From: Isoetes taiwanensis
Lineage: Eukaryota; Streptophyta; Lycopodiopsida; Isoetales; Isoetaceae
Length of the DNA stretch: 64,000 bases
Direction: 5' to 3'
Assembly (NCBI GenBank): GCA_021234155.1
Contig: JAJEKV010000071.1
Coordinates: 1,871,138 to 1,935,137, forward strand
Shown here: piece by piece, positions 55,464-64,000 of the stretch
How positions within the stretch are numbered: position 1 is the stretch's first letter
Layout of the letters: every line of letters starts with the position of its first letter
Program-made: the position numbers and the translations under genes
The notes under the pieces: generated by a model
Database searches by the model: none
The model's input: the letters and a program-made list of their open reading frames with translations, nothing else
What the model was told of the DNA's origin: nothing

Positions 55464-57321
55464 CTAATATTCATCATCATCATTTTCATCAGGAGATTCA
55501 GCTCCAACCTCCTCATAATCCTTCTCCAAAGCTGCAAGGTCCTCCCGAGCTTCTGAGAATTCACCTTCCTCCATTCCTTCACCAACATACCAGTGCACAA
55601 ATGCGCGCTTTGAAAACATGAGGTCAAATTTGTGGTTAATACTTGCAAACACCTCAGCAACCGCAGTATTGTTACTGATCATACACACTGCTCGTTGAAT
55701 GCGTGCAAGATCCCCACCTGGGATGACACTTGGAGGCTGGTAATTGATGCCACATTTAAATCCAGTTGGGCACCTATTTAAAATTTCAAAGAAAAAGTAA
55801 GAAAATGGTGCAAGAAGAAAATTAGAAGGCCAAAAAACAACCCAAAAAAAAAAAACAAACAAGCAAACAAACAAAGAAAATATAGATGAAGAAAAAAAAA
55901 ATGGCGCCCTAAAAGATGATGAAACATGAACCCTAAAATTCTAGAGTAGATACTTACCAATCGACGAATTGCACAGTTCTTTTGGTTTTGATAGTTGCAA
56001 CAGCGGCCTGGACATCTTTAGGAGTTAAATCGCCTCTGTACATCATGCAGCAGGCCATATATTTGCCATGGCGAGGATCGCATTTGGCCATCATAGAATT
56101 AGGCTCGAAAACGCTGTTTGTAATTTCTGCAACAGAAAGCTGCTCATGGTATGCCTTCTCGCCGGAAATTACCGGAGCATAAGATGAAAGCATGAAGTGA
56201 ATCCTTGGATATGGCACTAGATTGGTCTGAAATTCTGATATATCCACATTTAGAGCCCCGTCGAACCGTAGCGATGTCGTTAATGAAGAAATAACTTGAG
56301 CTACTAATCTGTTCAGGTTTGTATATGCCGGTCTTTCTATGTCTAGGGATCTTCTGCAAATATCATAAATTGCTTCGTTGTCCAGGAGAATCACAACATC
56401 TGTGTGTTCAATCAAAGAATGCGTGGATAAAACACTGTTATATGGCTCCACAACTGCTGTTGAAATCTGCAGAAACAGGGATTGGAAATGCTTTCTCAAA
56501 AAAGGATGGAAAGTTTTTAGTGCAGAAACAGGGGATTTCCAAATGCCCTTTCTAAATCTAAAAAATTAAAGAAACAGAAATTCAAGCAATCCCCTTACTC
56601 TAGGAGATGGATAAACTGTAAAACCGAGTTTGGATTTCTTGCCAAAGTCGACCGACAGACGTTCCATTAATAAAGAACCCAGGCCGGAACCCGTGCCTCC
56701 ACCTACTGCATTAAAAATAAGAAATCCCTGCAAGCCGGAGCAATTATCCGCAAGCTTTCTGACACGATCAATGCATAGATCAACATTTTCCTTCCCAACT
56801 GCAGAAAGGAAACTTACAATGGTAAGAACAGAGCAATTGAACAAGGATTTTAGGGGCAAATGCATGAATAATTCTTGCCTGTGTAGTGGCCTCGAGCAAA
56901 ATTGTTGGCCGCATCTTCCTTGCCGGAGATTAGCTGCTCCGGATGAAATAATTGTCGATAATTTCCTGTGCGTACTTCATCAATTACTGTAGGCTCTAAA
57001 TCCACCATTATAGCTCTAGGAACATGCTTTCCAGCCGTGGTTTCGCTGAAAAATGTGCTGAAAGAATCTTTCCCAGTACCGGCCGCTTCACTACAAAATC
57101 AACAGCATAATTCCATCAAATTTTACTTCAAAAATAAGCAATCAAGACTCTGCGAAACAGAGCGTTTCTACAGTCTGAGAAAAAGATTAACAAAATTCAG
57201 GGACATACGCAAGAATTCTTCCATCAGGTTGAATGCCATGCTCGAGACAGAAAAGCTCCCAGCAAGCATTTCCTAACTGGATACCTGCCTGGCCGATATG
57301 TATACTGATAATTTCTCGCAT
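55464..57321 (-). CDS. TUA: Alpha-tubulin, divergent isotype, five exons
   Basis: Exons on the minus strand: 57209-57321, 56879-57090, 56599-56798, 55958-56466 and 55464-55773, which join in frame to 447 codons plus TAG. The protein starts [20 protein letters not shown] and has GTP-binding GGGTGSG, the catalytic Glu in the DISEFQTN segment, [23 protein letters not shown] and an acidic tail ending DENDDDEY with the terminal Tyr. It polymerises with beta-tubulin in microtubules. Introns 1, 3 and 4 are GT-AG; intron 2 (56799-56878) starts with GC (acag|gcaag), a known minor type. The loop at residues 36-50 is unusual (RILAEAAGTGK): one residue shorter, with Ala at the usual Lys40 acetylation site. 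No frame lesions are seen, so it is probably functional. The LTR element inserted about 130 bp beyond its stop. Confidence 0.95.
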
Positions 57322-57732
57322 GGCGAGGCTTCCGGCTTGGAATCAAGGGGCAAGCAAGTTTCTGAAGAGCTGAATTATGGATTCAAAGGATAAGAAAAGG
57401 GAGAATTAGATTCCGGCAATATCCAAGTAGCGATCAAGCTTAGAACATTCTGGCATGAAAGAAATGGCATCTAGCCAGGCAAGTACATTTCGAGACCCTT
57501 AATTGGTGTAATATACAACTGGCATAATGGTCTGGGATATTTAGATGCCCGGAGGCCCCTCGTTAGGTGGGAATAGAGTGTCATATGTGACAAGGTCCTC
57601 CATGATTGGCTTTTCATTAGAGATTCTACCATTTTTAAACTAAGGTCCACCATTGTCATGTAAATATATGGAAATTGAAGCTCTAGGATGTTCTGTTGTA
57701 TGGGTCAAAGGATTACTAAACTTGATTCTATA
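57322..57732. other. Upstream region of the alpha-tubulin gene
   Basis: No clear TATA box was assigned, and no other gene is seen. Confidence 0.4.
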
Positions 57733-57842
57733 CACGTCAAGGTAGGTGGATTTGTGTTCTGGCAATTCATTGGATCATTCTCATCCAGAATAGCAACTGG
57801 CCCCCAAAAAACATGTAGAATCCGGTAGCTTACCTTGACGTA
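57733..57842. repeat. Inverted repeat, 11-bp arms
   Basis: acgtcaaggta (about 57736) and taccttgacgt (about 57832) form a short inverted pair next to the longer hairpin. Confidence 0.5.
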
Positions 57843-57863
57843 GTGGACATGTGAAGGTGTCGA

Positions 57864-57952
57864 GCATTCTTGCCATCCCCCTGACCTGCAGAATTTGGTT
57901 GCTCCTCAACGGCGCTCCCGGATTCTGCAGGTCAGGGGAATGGCAAGAATGC
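57864..57952. repeat. Strong hairpin, 31-bp arms, 27-nt loop
   Basis: 57864-57894 (gcattcttgccatccccctg...) is the reverse complement of 57922-57952 with one mismatch. It contains a PstI-like ctgcag in each arm. It could be a small-RNA precursor or part of a foldback element. Confidence 0.85.
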
Positions 57953-60031
57953 CCTCCCCCTCCATACTCCATATCACAGCAAATGCCCTGGGGTGTGAAT
58001 TTCGGGGTGGAAACGTGCCGACTTCTGCCCTGGAATTCAAGCCTCGGGGTGTTTCTTGAAGCATATGGGGTACAGCGTCAATCAGTGTGAAAGCCATAGG
58101 TCTAGTGATAAATTTGTGTCGAATGCTACCAACTTGAAATAATGAGCTTGTATTGTGTCAAAATGATATCTAGTGCACAGTACCAAATATTTTTTTGTCT
58201 AAGGTATGACCTCCTTTTTGTTAATTTTTAATCGCAAATTAAGTAGGTTATTGCAACAACTTTTGAACAATGCTAAATTGTGCCAACCTTTTCTTCATAC
58301 TTAAAACTAAATGTTTATTAAAATTTTATCTAATATTTTAAGTTGTGCCAACAGGATTTTGAGGAGGATTTGTCAACTTTATATTGCAATTTAATTGTTG
58401 CAACAACTTTTAAACAATATTGTAAGTGGAAACAACAACGATTGAGGCCACGACCAAATCCGGAATCCGTGAACAGAACCGAAGAGCTAATCTTGCATGC
58501 CGACCTCCTGTGCAAGCCTTAATGTCTTCTTGCTTTTATCCAGAGTTTGCGATCAGCACACAAGTGCACACAAGGCTGAAACTTGCATATTTGTGGCCGG
58601 ATTCCTGGCGACCTGGAAGACGCTGGTGATTCCTAGATAGTTGCAGATTCTAGACTGATGGAAAATCGAATTACAAATGTATCCAGTAGCTGATTTTTAG
58701 AGCAGAGATTGCGTCTGGTAAATTATGTGAATTTAAATCCGCGTCTCAAGATTTCTTATTCTAACACATCACTAGAAGTCTTTTGCATCTAGAAGCCCTT
58801 TGCTAAATTCCTAGCATACTTTTCTTTATCACTTTTGGATCCTAAATAGAAAGATTTTGAAAATCTGTAGAGACATTGTTGAAAAAAGCCTCGGGCTTAC
58901 TTATGCCAAAGAAGAAGATTACGACATAGCAAAAAAGGGCCCACTATAGGATCTGATAGCTATGTACAAAAAACTGGAAGACGCCAAGAAGCAGCATCCA
59001 TGGGCAAAAATAAAGCTTTGAACACTATAGACAAAAGACCAAATAGGGAGAAATAAAGATAGAATCGGAGCAAAAATTTGTAAAAAAAATTAGCACTCTC
59101 CTTATCTATGATAGTTGATCTTTATTAGATGTTCTAGAAGTTTTGACATCTAGCGGACGAGTTACCCTTTATCTACCTATGAATCGATGGCAATCGAAGT
59201 GCAAGCATAGGAGCAAAACAAGAAAAATGTCTAAATTGGAAAGGCAAATACCTCAGACTAAAGGCATGGATTTACAGAGAAATTAGTGATAAAACAGGAC
59301 AGAAACAGGCAAAACAATCAGGCCTATCCATGGAAAATACAAAAAAAAACCAAAAAGGAGATTTTAGAAACTTCGAAATCTGCTTTCAAAAAAAACGCAT
59401 GGATAAATAAAAAGATAGATGCTTGTGAACATAAAATTTTTGAAATGAATCTGATGTTTCCTATCGAATTCAAATAGCAACTAGAAATGCTAAAGATGGA
59501 TAATATCCTAAAAAGCAAACAGATTGTCCAAACATGTCAAGAGGAAACTGACTCCTATGGTTAGAAACTAGTAGATCATCCAATTCTAAATCACATGTCA
59601 GGAGCAAAAGGACTGCTTTGAGTTAGAATCAAAATCTAGGAAAATGTAAGTTTAAATCGAGTACCTTGACATGAAAAAAAGGAAAAAAAAGAAGACTAAA
59701 AGAGTTATGACACAAGAAGAACTTGATGCTAGCATGCGTACCAAGTTATAGCTACCCTACCCAAACATAAATAAGACCCTAACCTATAAGCAACTAGGAA
59801 AAATAGACACACAAGAGAAATGAAATGGAATGCTCAAGAAGAAGATCAATGAAAAGAACTAGAAATTGAAGTAATATATAGAGGAACAAAAAGGTGCAAT
59901 AAGGTCCAAGCTATTTTTGTCTTGCCAAGTTGATGGTTCTATATTGTTATAGAACTTGCACTTCCTGTATTATATTAACATGTATACAATGGCTTCCAAT
60001 TGCATGAACTTTAATGTAATTGCATCTTTAT
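57953..60031. other. No supported gene; A-rich coding-like debris
   Basis: Pieces such as KSLGLTYAKEEDYDIAKKGPL (about 58890-58950) and a Lys-rich frame at 59286-59477 look like decayed coding sequence but match no family I know. Confidence 0.3.
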
Positions 60032-60110
60032 GGAATAGAATAGAATAGAATAGAATAGAATAGAATAGAATAGAATAGAATAGAATAGAATAGAATAGAA
60101 TAGAATAGTT
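60032..60110. repeat. TAGAA pentanucleotide array (LINE-C tail)
   Basis: About 15 tandem tagaa units. It sits at the 3' end of the minus-strand LINE-C, in the place of a poly-A tail. Confidence 0.95.
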
Positions 60111-60506
60111 TTTTTAACGTCCACGGAGACCAATAGGTCATGGGACCCATACAATGGGCTAGTACAATCATTACTACTAGGGCTAAAAAACCCCTGCCTC
60201 GAAAGGTTTTCAAGGGAAAAACCTTTGCAGTAAAGATGATACTAGACAAGCGGAGGTAATGACTACTGGGGGCTCAGTAATTGCAGACGTTTATCTAGAA
60301 CCTCAAGTATGTATAATGCCAAGTCATGCACAGATGGTGCTCTGAGAAGTTGTGGAAGCGTGGAATGGAATGCCAAGGTCAAAAAATGATTCCGGACTAT
60401 CTCAAAAGGGGCAACTTCGGAAGAGTATGGCTTTCATCTTCAATAACCTATAACCGCAATGTGTACATAGTCTTGCTTCTCGCGGCAATTGCGCGGCCAC
60501 TCCCAT

Positions 60507-62204
60507 CTACTGTCTCAATCCAGAAGAGCTGTGGGACCCCGTGCGAATTGATGCAATAGCTACAAGCTTGTTCCTGGACAATGAAGCAAGCAGATAAGCT
60601 TGGGGCCCTGGTGCCAAGGTGGGACTTATGTGTGCATGATAATGACCAGTTTTCACTTGGGCCAAAGTAACTGCGTCCCATATCTTTTGAGAAAAACGAC
60701 CATTGAGATATTGTTGCAAAAGCCCAGGATCAGAACTGGCAAGCATCAGGCAATGCTCTGGTTGCACAGCCCAACGGGCAAACCATGTAGTGCAATGCTC
60801 TTTCCAACATCGTTTCAAACGCTGAGGAGATTCAGCCATGGCAAGTGCAAGAACAGGATACCTAACATCATCCATGTGGTGCACCTTGCAGATAGAGTGG
60901 AGATGGCGGTTCATGGCAGAATGTTGAAGAGGCCAAAAACTTGTCTCTTGTAAAAGAATAGCATAGGGCACCGTTGTTTTAACTCCGAGGCTGTAAGTGA
61001 GAAAGGACTTTTGCACCCGCTCCAAGCTCTCCCAAGCACTAGCACTAATGGCAGGCCCCCACACTTCAGAACCATACAAAAAAAAGGCTCTACCAAAGCC
61101 GAAACAAGTGGGCTTTCCGCGGGCCAATCATGAATTCTCTTGAAAACAATTGTTTTGCATTGCATAGAGTGCTCTCCATCCAAGCAGACTACCGGCTTGG
61201 TAATACTTCGTTCCCAAAGTGTGTTCTTCTGAATTCTACACCAAGATACTTGTAGCTATCTACAACTTCAACCGGCGGCTATCATAGTGCATAGGGGAAC
61301 ATTGTGACGAGAAGATTGAACTACCAAAAGCTTGGTCTTTTGGAGAGTAACACGCAGACTGTGTTCTTACAAAAACCGTGCGAGCATGTAAATGTTCTTT
61401 GCATACTAGCGGCGGTATGTGCCAGAAGTGAAACATCATCAGCATACATAAGTTGCCTAATGATATAGTGTGCCAAATGTGGACCTCCGCCGCCATGATT
61501 ATCAAGCCATTCTTCCAATTGATCAATGTACAAGCCAAAGAGTGTAGGAGATAAAGTGCAACCACGGCGAACTCCAATATTGCTAGTGATTTGAGTACAC
61601 GATCTTTGGAAATTTAGCAAAACCCTTTCATAGAGCCGATAAACCGCATTTTGAAGATCTTGTGGAACCCCAAGTGCACGCAAAGCCGCCAAAGAAGCTC
61701 GCGTGGTAATTGTATCAAAAGCAGAAGTAAAATCCACAAAGCATATATAGAGGTCTTGTTTCAAACTTCGACTATGTTCAATAAGCATGCGCAATGTGAA
61801 AATATGGTCTATTGTAGAAAGGCATGGACGAAAGCCTGCCTATCCTACAAAGACGCACACAAAGTATGTTACGCCCATGATGTCAACTGCTTCGGTAAAA
61901 GACTGGCTAAGAGCTTTGAAAATATGGAACTTACCGTGATCATGCGATAATTAGAAGGGTCATGCTTATCACCTGCTTTGTAAATTGGTACGACCTTACT
62001 GACAGCCCAAGTTTCTGGCAAGCCTTCTTGCAAAGCTTGATTTAAAAGACTAGTGATGATTGGAAGCAATAGCGGACCCCCCCATTTAAGCAATTCTGCT
62101 TGCAAACCTTGAAGATCAGGAGACTTGCCATTAGATAGATGCCGCAGTCCTTCTTTGACTTCCTCCTCTGTGAATTGAAGAATATCACCTACCAAAGGAG
62201 GCAC
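60507..62204 (-). pseudogene. LINE-C reverse transcriptase and C-terminus
   Basis: Frame 61869-62204 has the RT entry (EEVKEGLRHLSNGKSPDLQGL, VSKVVPIYKAGDKHDPSNYR). Frame 61321-61794 has the core (FVDFTSAFDTI, RRGCTLSPTLFGLYID, QLMYADDVSLL). Frame 60507-61127 has the post-RT region (FLYGSEVWGPAISASAWESLERVQ). Two or more frameshifts and a gap near 61130-61320 separate them. The style (IDQLEEWL and microsatellite tail) is unlike LINE-B. Confidence 0.85.
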
Positions 62205-62231
62205 AGAATTAAGGACCCCAGGATGATCAGG

Positions 62232-62262
62232 AGGAATAGGATAGGATAGGATAGGATAGAAG
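62232..62262. repeat. AGGAT/TAGGA array (LINE-D tail)
   Basis: About five aggat units, the tail of the second copy. It differs by one base per unit from the LINE-C tail. Confidence 0.85.
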
Positions 62263-62430
62263 GGTTTTTATCGTCCACGGAGACCAATCGGCCTATAGGA
62301 CCCAACAAAATGTCGCAACTTATTACTCTCTGGGTTAAAAAGACCTCGCTTAGAGAGTTTTCGTGGAAAAAATCGTGACAGAAATAAGAGTGTTGTCGAA
62401 CTTTACAAATATACACCACGAGAAAAATAT
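62263..62430 (-). mobile_element. LINE-D, 3' end fragment of a LINE-C relative
   Basis: It repeats the LINE-C 3' UTR (cgtccacggagaccaat, the gttaaaaagacc stretch and a gtggaaaaaatcg stretch) with about a quarter of positions changed. Nothing upstream of it in the minus sense is recognisable, so it is strongly 5'-truncated. Confidence 0.75.
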
Positions 62431-62722
62431 ACACATGTCAGACGAGTGCCCGAGAGTATAGCTAATCCAGCCGAACCATAACCTCTTGATGGTTGATCCC
62501 AGCATCCGTATGCTCAACATATGGCTGGGAGAGCGGAAGTATCTGGCGACCAGCTACGGCAACTTGACGACATCTTTTAGCTGCTACAGTAGCTTATGGA
62601 CTGGCACTTCAATATCTTGGCTTCAACAACTATTTCCAGAGGCGAGCAACATCACACGAATCCAGTCCAAAGATCTGAAGGTTATCACCAAGTTCTTGGA
62701 CCCCGATTACCCTTATACTTTA
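62431..62722 (+). other. 79-codon open frame of unknown identity
   Basis: The frame 62486-62725 (MMVDPSIRMLNIWLGERKYLA...) is protein-like, ends just where the LTR-like repeat begins, and has no recognised family. It may be the 3' end of an older gene or element. Confidence 0.25.
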
Positions 62723-63735
62723 TGAGATAATCTTTTGTGGAATTCTTCTAAGCAGAATTGGTAGAGGATTCTATCAATTCTTTTATTGTGAATAACCCAA
62801 TTCTTGTTTAAGCCAATCTTCTAATTAGTTCTTCCCTTTAAATTCGTAATTTTGCTAGACGGTGCTCTAGTGTTTAATTGATTTTACCTTAACCTAATCC
62901 TTTCCAGAAATTTAGTCTTTCCCTTTCTTATTCAGAGTCTGTTCTACTGTCATAAAATTCTGTAGATGTATCAATTTGGTATCAGAGCCTCTCGATTCTA
63001 AAACCAATTTTTTAGATATATCTGCCAATTGCTTCAGCGTACCTGATCAGCAGTATAACCAAGCTATTAGCAATGCCAGCTACATAACAGGCCAAATGGT
63101 TATTCCTGTCTCTTCCAATCTAGCAGAATGCCAAAGACAACTAGAATTCCCTGAGCTCCCATGCACATTAATGCATCACAGAATTAGCAGCAGCCTGCAG
63201 CACCTGTCAACGTACAGCAATCTCCAACTACATCTTGCCTAACTTCTCTGATGAAAAGAGAAACCCGCCTACAGTTTTTGGATTTATTTCCACATGGGCG
63301 AGCTACTTTGAATTAGTAAAAGCTCCAGAAAAATAGAAGCTTCAAGCCATGGATAAATATTTGACGAATATGGCTAGAACTTGGTGGCAAGAAAGAAAAA
63401 GAATGGAAGACGTTAGACAAAGGGAACAAGAGACCCAGATCAAATACGAGAGATAATCAAGACCAAGCTCATAAAGCAAGGTGGGGCAACTAATTTGACA
63501 GATCTTCACTAAAAAAAAGCATATGTTTCTATTGTGGAGGACCACATCTTAAAGTAGATTGCCCGAAATTAAATGCAAAAGGAGACCGGAGTGACTGAGG
63601 TAAATTATAAAAGAGAACAACGGGATCAAGGCCCCAGCTACCCTGTTCCTTACCTTGTGAAAATACTTTATGAGATAATCTTTTGTGGAATTCCTCTAAG
63701 CAGAATTGGATAGAGGATTCTATCAGTAGATGTGC
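62723..63735 (+). mobile_element. Small decayed LTR retrotransposon with gag fragment
   Basis: A stretch beginning tgagataatcttttgtggaa at 62723 recurs at 63671 for about 55 bp, which I read as left LTR (62723-62973) and truncated right LTR. Just after the left copy lies tggtatcagagcc (62977-62989), a tRNA-iMet primer site. The interior encodes a gag piece (FISTWASYFELVKAP, ARTWWQERKR, about 63285-63410) and a zinc knuckle (CFYCGGPHLKVDC, 63524-63562; spacing CxxCx3Hx4C). There is no pol, so the element is non-autonomous (TRIM/LARD-like). Confidence 0.65.
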
Positions 63736-64000
63736 TTTTAAATTAACGCATTTCACGCCATGCATGCTTTTAAATCAACGCAATTCGCGCCTGGCATGCT
63801 TTATGCTATGCAAAAAGCATACATCCATCCATCCAGCAACTACATTTATGCAACTGAATAAGTATTATCGAATACATTGCCCAAATGCTTAAGCCATGTT
63901 CATTTATACACAATGGACACGTGATTAACTACTTTGCAAAGACCTTGCCTCCGTGTCACTAATGAATGTACAGTGCTGATTAGATTATTCTTACTGATGT
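63736..64000. other. No supported gene
   Basis: An aacgca..tcgcgcc..gcatgcttt block is repeated twice (63737-63765 and 63771-63800). No ORF of note. Confidence 0.4.

Larger units (their letters stand above)
60032..62231 (-). mobile_element. LINE-C, 5'-truncated non-LTR retrotransposon
   Basis: Read on the minus strand, the RT start is at about 62204 and the 3' UTR ends with a conserved block (about 60111-60250, including gtccacggagaccaat) before the pentanucleotide tail. The endonuclease and any ORF1 are missing, so the copy is 5'-truncated. Its 5' end lies against the tail of another copy (LINE-D). Confidence 0.85.

Noticed and set aside
57864-57952. Hairpin as a transcription terminator
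   Set aside because: In plant nuclear DNA hairpin terminators are not used, and no gene ends here.
60028-60249. YSILF-repeat ORF
   Set aside because: It is the translation of the TAGAA array and LINE 3' UTR.

Overview
The window is nuclear DNA of a land plant. It carries an intact five-exon alpha-tubulin gene, spliceosomal introns, PPR and FKBP/TPR gene fragments, a chromodomain Ty3/gypsy element primed by initiator-Met tRNA, several LINEs and a Helentron-type rolling-circle transposon. The Helentron and the very repeat-rich setting fit a seed-free plant (bryophyte, lycophyte or fern) better than a flowering plant, but that is inference. Host genes are few, and most of the window is transposons and their debris.

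Layout. 0-6.2 kb holds decayed gene pieces: a broken acidic protein gene, an FCP1/HAD-like phosphatase pseudogene and an FKBP-type TPR fragment. 6.2-8.2 kb has a promoter-like stretch and an intact 182-codon cysteine-rich ORF. 8.8-20.4 kb is one plus-strand LINE (LINE-A), split inside its reverse transcriptase by a complete minus-strand LINE (LINE-B, 12.63-18.86 kb, 12-bp target duplication). 20.4-26.4 kb is a minus-strand Helentron with Rep, Pif1-like helicase and a C-terminal endonuclease. 26.7-34.7 kb is a head-to-tail array of a 2.9-kb unit, about 2.75 copies. 35.6-37 kb is a broken RPA70-like gene, and 37.5-38 kb a PPR fragment. 38-42 kb is mostly non-coding with a foldback MITE and hairpins. 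42.1-55.3 kb is a complete LTR retrotransposon on the minus strand. 55.46-57.32 kb is the alpha-tubulin gene. 58-60 kb shows no gene. 60.0-62.4 kb holds two related LINEs with pentanucleotide tails, and 62.7-63.7 kb a small decayed LTR element with a gag zinc knuckle.

Most striking is the 13.2-kb Ty3/gypsy element. It has LTRs of about 1.65 kb, a TGCAT target duplication, a tRNA-iMet primer site and a polypurine tract, and its pol ends in a chromodomain. Between the primer site and gag, in sense orientation, it carries a histone H3 coding region. This begins with the canonical H3 start MARTKQT, keeps further H3-tail similarity, then has a linker of roughly 200 residues, and ends in a full-length H3 histone fold. 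This copy has two frame changes and two in-frame stops upstream of an intact fold-encoding ORF. An element that encodes its own H3 variant and also carries a chromodomain (the module that in chromoviruses can read H3 tails) suggests a retrotransposon acting on host chromatin. I know of no described counterpart.
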